Source of the DNA: a bacterium
GTDB lineage: Bacteria > Bacillota > Bacilli > Lactobacillales > Streptococcaceae
DNA: 64,000 nucleotides
Reading direction: 5' to 3'
Assembly: GCA_905221115.1 (NCBI GenBank)
Contig: CAJNBX010000002.1
Location: forward strand, 1 to 64,000
In this document: one piece after another, positions 27,832 through 36,694 of the stretch
Layout: every line of letters starts with the position of its first letter
Position numbering within the stretch: the stretch's first letter is position 1
The notes under the pieces: model-generated
The model's input: only the letters and a program-made list of their open reading frames with translations
What the model was told of the DNA's origin: nothing
Database searches by the model: none
Program-made: the position numbers and the translations under genes

Positions 27832-27930
27832 TCAAAAAAATTCCTTATATATAGTAAGTAATTCTGTCGCCTTAATATAAACAGAATCAAAAATAATAGG
27901 TGCTATAGTGAGTTGTAGTAGAAATAGCAT
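27832..27930 (-). CDS. Fst-like short hydrophobic peptide, candidate type I toxin
   Basis: This ORF of 32 codons starts at an ATG with AGGA at 8 bases. The peptide is hydrophobic with a charged C-terminus. IAPI occupies residues 9-12, the same place as in the Fst toxin of plasmid pAD1; LTIAPII then leads into a membrane-like stretch and ends YKEFF. The Shine-Dalgarno bases sit in the 3' arm of a hairpin (CGATT-CCTA / TAGG-A-AATCG), which would hide them, as in Fst mRNA. A strong promoter lies upstream. A hairpin near the 3' end runs into seven Ts. The usual glycine after IAPI and the tryptophan near the end are missing, and no antitoxin RNA is obvious, so it may be a diverged or decayed copy. 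Confidence 0.5.
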   Translation of the reverse strand: MLFLLQLTIAPIIFDSVYIKATELLTIYKEFF

Positions 27931-27976
27931 AATCGATTTCCTAAGTCCATAGGAATCGCCCCCTTTCTTCACCCTC

Positions 27977-28005
27977 ATTATAACACCTATACATCAGTTG
28001 TGCAA
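27977..28005 (-). promoter_or_regulatory. Promoter of the Fst-like peptide RNA
   Basis: TTGCAC (28000-28005), 17 bases and TATAAT (27977-27982), just after the ilvA stop. The predicted start near 27970 gives a 40-base leader. Confidence 0.7.
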
Positions 28006-28031
28006 ATAATATGATATTTTTTTATTAGTCC

Positions 28032-29282
28032 TCAGACAAGCATATTATAGAGCGTTTCATTACCATTTAAGTTAATATAAGCTGGATCGAAACCTTCCAT
28101 TCTACGGATCAAACCTGCATAATCATGCTTATCTGCTAAAGCGATTCCAATCAATACAGGCCCTGTCCCCTTGCTAGCTCGCTTGATATACTCAAAACGT
28201 GTGATATCATCATTTGGTCCCAGGATATCATTTACAAACTCACGCAAAGCCCCTGGACGCTGTGGAAAATTGACTACAAAGTAATGCTTGATCCCATCAT
28301 AAATCAAGGCACGCTCTTCCATTTCTGGCATACGGTTAATATCATTATTTCCTCCAGAAATGATACAACAAATGGTTTTCCCCTTGATATATTCAGCCAA
28401 AACTTCTAAAGAGGCAATACTAGCCGCTCCAGCAGGTTCTGCGACAATCCCTTGCTTAGAGTAGAGGTCAATCAAAGTTTCAGAAATCAACCCCTCATCG
28501 ACACCTACTAAAGTCTGAACATGTTGGCGAGTTGCCTCATAGGTCAACTGTCCCACCTTTTGTACAGCAATCCCATCCGCAAATTTGTCAATTTCCTTGA
28601 GCTTAACAGGTCCACCAGCTTCAAAGGCAGCCTTCATGGAACGCGCTCCATTCGCCTCTACCCCAATGACTTCAATTTCTGGACTTGTTTCCTTGATATA
28701 GGTAGAAATCCCAGCAATGAGACCGCCACCACCAACAGGAACCAAGACAGCATCAAAATCAATTGATTCTTTTCGAGCTTCTTCTAAAATCTCATAAGCA
28801 ACTGTTCCTTGACCTGCCTGAACATGAGCATCATCAAAAGGATCAATAAATGTACGATTTTCAGAAACTGTAAATTCTTGAGCTGCCTTAGCTGACGCGT
28901 CAAATGTATCTCCAACTAGTTTAATGGTTACGAAGTCCCCACCAAAAAAGCGAACCTGCCCAATCTTTTGTTGCGGAGTTGTAATGGGCATGAAAATAGT
29001 AGCAGGAATCTTCATTTCATTACAAGTATAGGCAACTCCCTGCGCATGATTTCCCGCAGAGGCACATACTACCCCACGCTCACGCTCTTCCTTACTGAGC
29101 TGAGAAATAGCATAATAGGCACCACGAATTTTAAAGGAACGAACACGTTGGGCATTTTCTTTTTTCAAATAAATCTTAGCACCATACTTCTCCGATAAAT
29201 AATGGTCATAATCCAGTGGGGTATTCACAACCACACCGTTCAAGACCTTGTGAGCCTTGATGATATCTTTTGAACTTAACAT
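28032..29282 (-). CDS. ilvA: Threonine ammonia-lyase (threonine deaminase), isoleucine pathway
   Basis: This 416-residue PLP enzyme converts threonine to 2-oxobutanoate, the first committed step to isoleucine. The PLP lysine is in [11 protein letters not shown] (near residue 50) and the phosphate-binding glycine loop is [11 protein letters not shown]. The C-terminal part after about residue 330 ([21 protein letters not shown]) is an ACT-like regulatory domain, single rather than double, as in the shorter Gram-positive form. The ATG at 29282 follows TAGGAGAAAAAG. It lies after ilvC with a terminator-like hairpin between, so it may be partly uncoupled from ilvBNC. Confidence 0.96.
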   Translation of the reverse strand: [416 protein letters not shown]

Positions 29283-29345
29283 CTTTTTCTCCTAGACTAT
29301 TCATACTATCACAATCCATCCTCTAAAAAGAGAGATGAATTGATT

Positions 29346-29376
29346 ATAAAAGCGAGTTAGGTCCCCCCAACTCGCC
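29346..29376 (-). terminator. Terminator between ilvC and ilvA
   Basis: Minus strand GCGAGTT, a 10-base loop with GGGGGG, AACTCGC and TTTTAT. The U-run is short, so read-through into ilvA is plausible. Confidence 0.65.
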
Positions 29377-29396
29377 TTCACCTTAATTTCTATAAA

Positions 29397-30443
<1,047 letters not shown>

Positions 30444-30486
30444 TTATTGCCTTTTAGGCTGGTTTAACAAATTTAAGTTGGATTTT

Positions 30487-30602
30487 TATACTCAATGAAA
30501 ATCAAAGAGCAAACTAGAAAGCTAGCCGCAGGTTGCTCAAAACACTGTTTTGAGGTTGCAGATAGAGCTGACGTGGTTTGAAGAGATTTTCGAAGAGTAT
30601 TA
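30487..30602 (-). repeat. BOX element between ilvN and ilvC
   Basis: Starts TATACTCAATGAAAATC, has boxC and a boxB-type AAAACACTGTTTTGAGG, and ends TTCGAAGAGTAT-TAA. The last TAA reads on the minus strand as the ilvN stop. Confidence 0.93.
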
Positions 30603-31076
30603 ATCGCGGGTAAATCCAGTTGCACCCGTTCGAGCAATATTGCGAATACCGTATGGTCGAATGACTCGCAATAGAGCTTCACTCTTTTCAGCATTTCCTG
30701 TCATTTGAATGGTAATTGAGCTTGGTGCTACGTCTACCACCGTTGCACGGAAAGGTTGAATAATCGCTAGAATCTCAGCACGCTTCTCAGCTGGCGCTGA
30801 CATCTTAACCAAAATCACCTCTCGCTCCAAATGAGGCTTGTCTGTAATATCTCGAATACGAATCACATCAATCTGACGATTGAGTTGCTTGATGATTTGC
30901 TCCACTTCATCATGTGAAGCTACATCAATAATAATGGTGATACGCGATACATTCGGATCTTCTGTTGCTCCAACAGAGATACTTTCGATATTAACCTGAC
31001 GACGAGATAGGACACCAGTAAAGCGATTGAGGACTCCTGAACGGTTTTGTAGTTTTGCTGTTAACATTCTACGCAT
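30600..31076 (-). CDS. ilvN: Acetolactate synthase small (regulatory) subunit
   Basis: This 158-residue regulatory subunit has an N-terminal ACT domain (MLTAKLQNRSGVLNRFTGVLSRRQVNIESI) and the C-terminal ALS_ss region (FRATVVDVAPSSITIQMTG). It binds branched-chain amino acids and adjusts the activity of IlvB. Its start overlaps the ilvB end by 8 bases, so translation is coupled. A second ATG three codons in is also possible. The TAA stop is the exact junction with the BOX element, and the protein ends GFTRD as expected, so no truncation is evident. Confidence 0.95.
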   Translation of the reverse strand: MRRMLTAKLQNRSGVLNRFTGVLSRRQVNIESISVGATEDPNVSRITIIIDVASHDEVEQIIKQLNRQIDVIRIRDITDKPHLEREVILVKMSAPAEKRAEILAIIQPFRATVVDVAPSSITIQMTGNAEKSEALLRVIRPYGIRNIARTGATGFTRD

Positions 31077-32769
31077 GGAACTTCACCCCCAACATCTCAT
31101 GATTACTCTTACCAGCTGGTACCATTGGTAGCACCTGTTCCTTACGAGAAATATCTACCTCGATTAGCATAGGAACATTCTCAGTAATGACTTCAAGGTC
31201 TTGAGCCAAGGTCTCAGGATTATCAAACTTATAGTTTTTAATACCATAAGCCTGTGCCATCAATTGGAAATCAGGAAGGGTATCAAAGACCGACTCAGAC
31301 GTTCTACCTTCATAGAAGGATTCCTGCCACTGGCGAACCATTCCAAGTGAGTGATTGTTCAGCATAACCACCTTGATTGGTACCTTGTAAATGTTCAAAA
31401 TAGCCAATTCCTGGTTGGTCATTTGGAAACCACCATCCCCAACAAACAAGACTACTTCCTTATCCGGGTTAGCAATTTTAGCACCAATTGCTGCTGGAAT
31501 TCCGAATCCCATCGTTCCCAAACCACCTGAAGTCACTAACTGACGTTCATTTTGGTATGGATAATACTGAGCTGTCCACATTTGGTGTTGACCAACGTCT
31601 GTTACCACAATGGCATCCCCGTTCGTCAATTCACCAATTCGTTCAATAACGGCTTGCGGTTGAACCACACGCTCTTTCTTGTCATAAGAACGAACACGGT
31701 TCTTATCTTTCGTGACTTTCTCAATCCATTTTTCAGTATTGTTATGAACAGTTGATTCTGCCAGCAACATTTGCAAGGCTTTCTTAGCATCTCCAACTAC
31801 AGGAATATCCGCACTGATAATCTTGCCAATCTCGGCTGGATCAATATCAATGTGAGCAACCTTAGCATTCTTAGCGAAGGTCTTAGGATTTCCTGTCAAG
31901 CGGTCATCGAAACGACAACCAATACTAATCATAAAGTCTGCTTCCGTCATGGCAATATTAGCTGCGAAAGACCCGTGCATACCTCCCATTCCAAGAAAGA
32001 GCGGATGAGTTGTTGCAATCGTGCCTTGCCCCAAAAGACTGGTTACCACTGGAATTTGATATCGCTCTGCAAATTCATTTAGTTCCGCAGCAGCTTCAGC
32101 ATAACTAATTCCACCACCAGCTAGCAAGACTGGCTTTTTAGCCTTGGACAATTGCTTCAAGATTTTCTTAATTTGCATATCATTTGGCTCAAGAGTCGGC
32201 TGATAGCTTGGTAGATTCACTTCTGGTGAATAAATGAAGTCTGTTTCTAAAGCAGATACGTCTTTAGGTAGGTCAATGACAACTGGCCCTGGACGGCCTG
32301 TAGTTGCGATATGGACAGCTTCCGTAATGATACGAGGGATATCAGCTGTCTCACGAACTTGGTAATTGTACTTAGTGATTGGCATGGTAATTCCCACAAT
32401 GTCTGCCTCCTGAAAGGCATCCTTCCCAATACCTGCTCGCGCCACCTGACCTGTAAAGACCAAAAGGGGAACGCTATCGCTCATGGCATCTGCAATCCCT
32501 GTAATGGCATTGGTTGCTCCCGGTCCGCTAGTGACGACGGCAACACCCAACTTTCCAGTTGATTTGGCATAACCTTCAGCTTCATGCAGACAACCTTGCT
32601 CATGGCGCCCTAGAATGTGGCGAATGCCTTTAAAATTATATATCGCATCATAAAAAGGCAAGACCGCACCACCAGGATAACCAAAGATGGTATCAATTCC
32701 TAAATCACGAAGTGTTTCCAAAACTAGGTCCGACCCCGTCTTAGGAGATTCTAAACTGATTTTCTCCAT
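31069..32769 (-). CDS. ilvB: Acetolactate synthase large (catalytic) subunit
   Basis: This 566-residue ThDP enzyme makes acetolactate or acetohydroxybutyrate for valine, leucine and isoleucine. It has the N-terminal GYPGGAVLPFYDA with the catalytic glutamate in GRHEQGCLHEAEGYAKSTG, and the ThDP/Mg motif GDGGFQMTNQEL followed by the NN of MLNNHSLGMVRQWQ. The ATG follows AAAGGGGAACA. A promoter and a CodY-like box upstream match the known CodY control of ilv genes in streptococci. It heads ilvB-ilvN-ilvC. Confidence 0.97.
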   Translation of the reverse strand: MEKISLESPKTGSDLVLETLRDLGIDTIFGYPGGAVLPFYDAIYNFKGIRHILGRHEQGCLHEAEGYAKSTGKLGVAVVTSGPGATNAITGIADAMSDSVPLLVFTGQVARAGIGKDAFQEADIVGITMPITKYNYQVRETADIPRIITEAVHIATTGRPGPVVIDLPKDVSALETDFIYSPEVNLPSYQPTLEPNDMQIKKILKQLSKAKKPVLLAGGGISYAEAAAELNEFAERYQIPVVTSLLGQGTIATTHPLFLGMGGMHGSFAANIAMTEADFMISIGCRFDDRLTGNPKTFAKNAKVAHIDIDPAEIGKIISADIPVVGDAKKALQMLLAESTVHNNTEKWIEKVTKDKNRVRSYDKKERVVQPQAVIERIGELTNGDAIVVTDVGQHQMWTAQYYPYQNERQLVTSGGLGTMGFGIPAAIGAKIANPDKEVVLFVGDGGFQMTNQELAILNIYKVPIKVVMLNNHSLGMVRQWQESFYEGRTSESVFDTLPDFQLMAQAYGIKNYKFDNPETLAQDLEVITENVPMLIEVDISRKEQVLPMVPAGKSNHEMLGVKFHA

Positions 32770-32807
32770 TGTTCCCCTTTCTTTCCTCTTAAAAATAACT
32801 TGTTACT

Positions 32808-32862
32808 ATCATACCACTTTTTCAAAATTTTTCAAGACAAAAGAAGAAATTTTCTGAATTTT
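32808..32862 (-). promoter_or_regulatory. ilvB promoter with upstream CodY-like box
   Basis: TATGAT at 32808-32813 and TTGAAA at 32830-32835 are separated by 16 bases. AATTTTCTGAATTTT at 32848-32862 (read on the + strand) matches the CodY box AATTTTCWGAAAATT at 13 of 15 positions, 12 bases upstream of the -35. Confidence 0.65.
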
Positions 32863-32932
32863 CTATTTTAACGTTTATTTATGAATGTTATTTTTGTTTT
32901 TATAAAAAAGATACCGATTTCATTTACTAAAA

Positions 32933-32959
32933 AAGAAAAAAGAACTGATTTCTCAGTCC
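32933..32959 (-). terminator. Terminator after the FakA-like gene
   Basis: Minus strand GGACTGA-GAAA-TCAGTTC followed by TTTTTT. Confidence 0.85.
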
Positions 32960-32969
32960 TTTATTAATC

Positions 32970-34637
32970 TTATTCTACACTAAATAGGTATGGGTAAACA
33001 GGTTGTTGACCTTGGTGAATCTCGACTTCAACATCTTCGAATTCTTCTGCGATTTCTTGAGCAATTTCATTGGCAAGTTCTTCGCTTCCGTCTTCACCGA
33101 CATAGAAGGTTACGATTTCACTATCTTCATCCAACATATGTTTCAAGGTTTCTGTCAAAGTTTGGTGCATATCAGGGTTTGATACAAGGATTTTCCCATC
33201 CACCATACCTAGATTATCGTTTTCATGGATTTCTAAGCCATCAATGGTTGTATCACGAACAGCTGTTGTGACGCTTCCACTAACGACATCGCTAAGAGCA
33301 GCAGTCATACGCTCTTGGTTTTCTTCGATAGACTTGCTTGGATCAAAGGCAAGAAGACTTGTCAAACCTTGTGGCAAAGTACGAGCTTCCACCACTACTG
33401 CTGGTTGCTCCAAAACTTCTGCTGCAGATTGAGCTGCCATGAAGATGTTCTTGTTGTTTGGTAGGAAGATGATGTTACGAGCATCGACCTGTTCAACAGC
33501 CTTGATAAAGTCTTCAGTTGAAGGGTTCATAGTTTGACCGCCTTCGATAACATAATCCACGCCTTGAGAACGGAAGATATCTGCTAGACCTTTACCAGCC
33601 ACCACAGCAATCAAAGCATACTCTTTTTCTTCAGCAGGCTTGCTAACTTGAGCAGCTTCTTTCTCAACCTGTGCTTCGTGTTGGTTACGCATATTGTCAA
33701 CTTTTACCTTGACCAAGCTACCATATTTAAGACCTTCTTGCATAACAAGTCCTGGATCTTCTGTATGGACATGTACTTTGACAATTTCATCATCATTGAC
33801 AACAAGGAGGGAATCCCCAAGTTCATTCAAGTAGTTACGGAATTCATCGTAGTCAAAATCTTTGGCATAGGTTGGACCTTGCTTGAGAGCTACCATGATT
33901 TCAGTACAGTAACCAAAGGTGATGTCCTCAGTCGCTACATGACCAGCTACAGACTTGTGGTGCTCTGCATTAATCATTTCACTCATGTTAGCTGGAGTTG
34001 CTACGAAGTCCTCAGATGCAATATATTCGCCAGTAAGGGCTGAAAGGAAACCTTCGTAGATGAAGACCAGCCCTTGACCACCTGAGTCCACAACGCCAAC
34101 TTCTTTCAATACTGGAAGCATGTCTGGCGTTTTAGCTAGGGCCGTTTTAGCACCTTCCAAGGCTGCGCGCATGACTTCAACAGCGTCATCTGTTTGCTCA
34201 GCTTTTTTCTTAGCACCGATAGCTGCCCCACGAGAAACTGTCAAAATTGTTCCTTCAACTGGTTTCATCACTGCTTTATACGCAACTTCCACACCTGATT
34301 GGAAGGCAAGGGCCAAGTCTTGACCTGTTAACTCGTCTTTATCCTTGATGGCTTGTGAAAATCCACGGAAAAGCTGAGACGTGATAACGCCTGAGTTTCC
34401 ACGCGCACCCATCAAAAGACCTTTGGCAAGAATGCTCGCTACCTCGCCAACTGTAGAAGCTGGCTTGTCTGCAACTTCTTTAGCTCCATTTTCAATGGTC
34501 ATTCCCATATTTGTTCCAGTATCTCCATCTGGAACTGGAAAGACGTTTAATGAATTGACATATTCAGCTTGCTTATTCAAGCGAGTTGATGCAGCCTGCA
34601 CCATTTCTTGAAATAAGCTAGTAGTAATTTTTGACAC
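32970..34637 (-). CDS. DAK2-domain protein, FakA-like fatty acid kinase catalytic subunit
   Basis: This 555-residue protein has the N-terminal DhaL/DAK2 nucleotide-binding domain (NVFPVPDGDTGTNMGMT, where the aspartates bind Mg-ATP, then KGLLMGARGNSGV). A middle region with GYCTEIMV follows, and then a C-terminal DegV-like domain (IIFLPNNKNIFMAAQSA). This arrangement matches FakA/YloV, which phosphorylates fatty acids carried by DegV-type FakB partners so that host lipids can be used. No fakB is visible in the window. It starts at GTG (34637) with AGGAGAATAACC upstream. The Asp23-type gene ends 3 bases before it, the common yloU-yloV pairing. Confidence 0.9.
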   Translation of the reverse strand: MSKITTSLFQEMVQAASTRLNKQAEYVNSLNVFPVPDGDTGTNMGMTIENGAKEVADKPASTVGEVASILAKGLLMGARGNSGVITSQLFRGFSQAIKDKDELTGQDLALAFQSGVEVAYKAVMKPVEGTILTVSRGAAIGAKKKAEQTDDAVEVMRAALEGAKTALAKTPDMLPVLKEVGVVDSGGQGLVFIYEGFLSALTGEYIASEDFVATPANMSEMINAEHHKSVAGHVATEDITFGYCTEIMVALKQGPTYAKDFDYDEFRNYLNELGDSLLVVNDDEIVKVHVHTEDPGLVMQEGLKYGSLVKVKVDNMRNQHEAQVEKEAAQVSKPAEEKEYALIAVVAGKGLADIFRSQGVDYVIEGGQTMNPSTEDFIKAVEQVDARNIIFLPNNKNIFMAAQSAAEVLEQPAVVVEARTLPQGLTSLLAFDPSKSIEENQERMTAALSDVVSGSVTTAVRDTTIDGLEIHENDNLGMVDGKILVSNPDMHQTLTETLKHMLDEDSEIVTFYVGEDGSEELANEIAQEIAEEFEDVEVEIHQGQQPVYPYLFSVE

Positions 34638-34639
34638 GG

Positions 34640-35005
34640 TTATTCTCCTACAACTTTGATATTTTGAATGTAGACATTTACAGTCTGAGCAGTAATTCCA
34701 AGCTGGTTTTCCAAGCTAAAACGAACACGCTCTTGAATGTTTTTTGACACTTCGCTAATCTTTGTTCCGTAGCTCAACACGGTATATACATCAACTGCAA
34801 TACTGCCATCTTCTGCCGCTTTTACGACGACACCTTTGGAATAATTTTCCTTACCTAAAAGGGCTTGGAAATTATCTTTGAGGGCATTTTTACTAGCCAT
34901 ACCGACCACACCAAAAATCTCAGTTGTTGCACCGCCTACGACAGTTGCAATCACTTCATCTGTTAGTTCGATTTGACCATCTTTTGTATTAATTTTTACA
35001 GTCAT
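34640..35005 (-). CDS. Asp23/Gls24 family envelope stress protein (YloU-like)
   Basis: This 121-residue protein matches the Asp23/Gls24 family. It has the N-terminal ELTDEVIATVVGGATTEIFGVVGM and the middle VVVKAAEDGSIAVDVYTVLSYGTKI, with a C-terminal NVYIQNIKVV. Members are small envelope-associated proteins of unclear function. The ATG at 35005 follows GAGGTAAAAAGG. It is directly followed by the FakA-like gene, an arrangement kept across Firmicutes. Confidence 0.93.
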   Translation of the reverse strand: MTVKINTKDGQIELTDEVIATVVGGATTEIFGVVGMASKNALKDNFQALLGKENYSKGVVVKAAEDGSIAVDVYTVLSYGTKISEVSKNIQERVRFSLENQLGITAQTVNVYIQNIKVVGE

Positions 35006-35126
35006 CCTTTTTACCTCAACTAGTTGATACTCTATTTTATCATATTTCAGCCCAAGTGTAAAAGCAGAATACTGTATCAGCGGATATTTACTCTATTTTT
35101 CAAATGATGTTATACCCGTAATAAAA

Positions 35127-35150
35127 GAAAAAAGACCCTAAGGTCTCCTT
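35127..35150 (-). terminator. Terminator of rpmB
   Basis: Minus strand AGACC-TTAG-GGTCT followed by TTTTTT, 12 bases after the rpmB stop. Confidence 0.8.
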
Positions 35151-35161
35151 TACTTTTATTA

Positions 35162-35350
35162 TTAAACGCGTTCAACTTTACCTGATTTCAAAGCACGAGC
35201 TGAAGCCCAAACTTTTTTAGGTTTACCATCGATAAGAACAGTAACTTTTTGAAGGTTTGGTTTTACGGCACGTTTTGTTTGGTTCATCGCGTGTGAACGG
35301 TTGTTTCCTGATACAGTCTTACGACCTGTAAAGTAACATACTTTAGCCAT
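35162..35350 (-). CDS. rpmB: Large-subunit ribosomal protein bL28
   Basis: This 62-residue basic protein has the N-terminal [20 protein letters not shown] typical of bL28 and the C-terminal [20 protein letters not shown]. Only C6 of the possible zinc cysteines is present, so it is the zinc-free form. The ATG follows AGGAGGAAAATACA. It is a single-gene unit with its own terminator, upstream of and parallel to the Asp23/FakA pair. Confidence 0.97.
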   Translation of the reverse strand: MAKVCYFTGRKTVSGNNRSHAMNQTKRAVKPNLQKVTVLIDGKPKKVWASARALKSGKVERV

Positions 35351-35455
35351 TGTATTTTCCTCCTATTAGATCTAATATAGCGGATGTGCTAGCACCACAT
35401 ACCGTACTATGTTATCACACTTTCTTCATTTTTGCAAGGGAATTGGAAGATTTTT

Positions 35456-36130
35456 TTATTTAACGTAAACAACTCCCAATTTCCCAAAAGCCACATCCCC
35501 ACGGATAATCAAGGTTTTGCTGGTTGGGGCTAGAGGGGCATCTGCCTTGGCTACACCACAGAAAGTTTCCACCTTCAAATCAACTCTCCAATGTTGGGGA
35601 ACATAGATAACTGCATTGCCAAAACCAACTTCCACTTTCAGTGTTGCGCTATCACCTAACATCTCTGCATTGTCATAATATATCTTGGCATTCCCAAAAC
35701 CAACTTCAACTTGGTCTTCTACCAATTCTTGGTTTTGCTTGTAGAAAGTCCCAGTCCCAAAAGCGACTTCCTTATCTGTAAGAATGGTCTTTTCACCATC
35801 ATACCACCATTTTTTTCCATTCCAAGTTCTGTTAGAATGAGTGAGTGCACTGACACCCATTACGATTAAAATACTAGCCCAAAATAAAGACTGATTTGGA
35901 ATCGGTAAAATATCATAAAAGTGGTTAGCAATCATGAGGGCTACTAGAGCTGTAAAAGAGGCTGAAGTTAAGTGGCGACGCAACAAAGCTCCAACTGATT
36001 GGTAGGCAAAAAAAGCAATACCAATCAAGGGCCAAATTTGCCCTCCAAGAGAAGGGATTCCAAAATTTCCTTGCAATAATATCAAAGTTGCTAAAACGAG
36101 CAACACAATACCAAATGCTTTCTTTTTCAT
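35456..36130 (-). CDS. LiaF-like membrane protein (cell-wall-active antibiotic response domain)
   Basis: This 224-residue protein has four hydrophobic segments in the first 105 residues. A C-terminal beta-rich domain follows (KEVAFGTGTFYKQNQELVEDQVEVGFGNAKIYYDN and later repeats of VEVGFGNA) that matches the LiaF/YvqF C-terminal domain. LiaF proteins restrain envelope-stress two-component systems. Here no histidine kinase is nearby; instead a LytTR regulator ends 4 bases upstream on the same strand. The pair therefore looks like a membrane inhibitor plus DNA-binding regulator. The ATG follows GAGGTAAGAAC. The partner relationship is inference from position. Confidence 0.85.
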   Translation of the reverse strand: MKKKAFGIVLLVLATLILLQGNFGIPSLGGQIWPLIGIAFFAYQSVGALLRRHLTSASFTALVALMIANHFYDILPIPNQSLFWASILIVMGVSALTHSNRTWNGKKWWYDGEKTILTDKEVAFGTGTFYKQNQELVEDQVEVGFGNAKIYYDNAEMLGDSATLKVEVGFGNAVIYVPQHWRVDLKVETFCGVAKADAPLAPTSKTLIIRGDVAFGKLGVVYVK

Positions 36131-36134
36131 GTTC

Positions 36135-36581
36135 TTACCTCATGTTTCTTAGATTTTCTTTTAGGAGGGATTGGTAATGCCGTGAGACATGAACCTCCTT
36201 GTGGGTCTGATAGAAGGAAATGGTGCCCGTTCCTGAAAAGGACTTGTCCACCGAATAGACTTGCCGAATATTAGCGATCGTTGACTTGGATACCCGACTA
36301 AAATAACGAGGAAGGATAGCCTCTAACTCATAGAGTTTAAGCCGAACTTCGTAGGCATCTTTCTGGGTATGGGCGTAAATCTTGTTCCCTTCTGTCTCAA
36401 AGAAGAGAATTTCCGACAAGTCCAGATAATATTCACCCGTTCCTTTGTAAAAAATCAACCTAGGAGACTTGGACTCTTGTAAGAGTCGCTGTAAATCCGC
36501 AATCTCATCTGTCAAGGCCGCTGCCTTGATGACAATTTCAGTTTCCTCTAAATTGCTATCAATTTCGATTCGTAACTTCAT
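36135..36581 (-). CDS. LytTR-domain transcriptional regulator without receiver domain
   Basis: This 148-residue protein has a C-terminal LytTR DNA-binding domain (about residues 45-148: KGTGEYYLDLSEILFFETEGNKIYAHT, then FSRVSKSTIANIRQVYSVDKS). It has a short N-terminal segment instead of a phospho-receiver. This is the layout of LytTR regulatory systems in which a membrane protein encoded next door inhibits the regulator. The LiaF-like gene follows at once. The ATG follows GAAAGGAGATGGA. Its promoter has direct repeats spaced 21 bases apart that could be its own binding site. Confidence 0.9.
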   Translation of the reverse strand: MKLRIEIDSNLEETEIVIKAAALTDEIADLQRLLQESKSPRLIFYKGTGEYYLDLSEILFFETEGNKIYAHTQKDAYEVRLKLYELEAILPRYFSRVSKSTIANIRQVYSVDKSFSGTGTISFYQTHKEVHVSRHYQSLLKENLRNMR

Positions 36582-36601
36582 TCCATCTCCTTTCTGACTC
36601 T

Positions 36602-36687
36602 ACTATATCAAAGCTAAAATAAGAAAACAAGAGCAAAAAAGCAAGTGGTTACTTTAACCCCGTAAGTGGTTGTAGGGTTACCTTAAC
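36602..36687 (-). promoter_or_regulatory. LytTR-gene promoter with upstream direct repeats
   Basis: TATAGT (-10, 36602-36607) and TTGTTT (-35, 36625-36630) are 17 bases apart. Upstream of it, AAGTGGTT occurs at 36643-36650 and 36664-36671, exactly 21 bases apart, and GGTTACYTTAAC occurs at 36647-36658 and 36676-36687. Two-turn direct repeats close to the -35 are typical of LytTR activator sites. Confidence 0.6.
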
Positions 36688-36694
36688 TTGCAGG

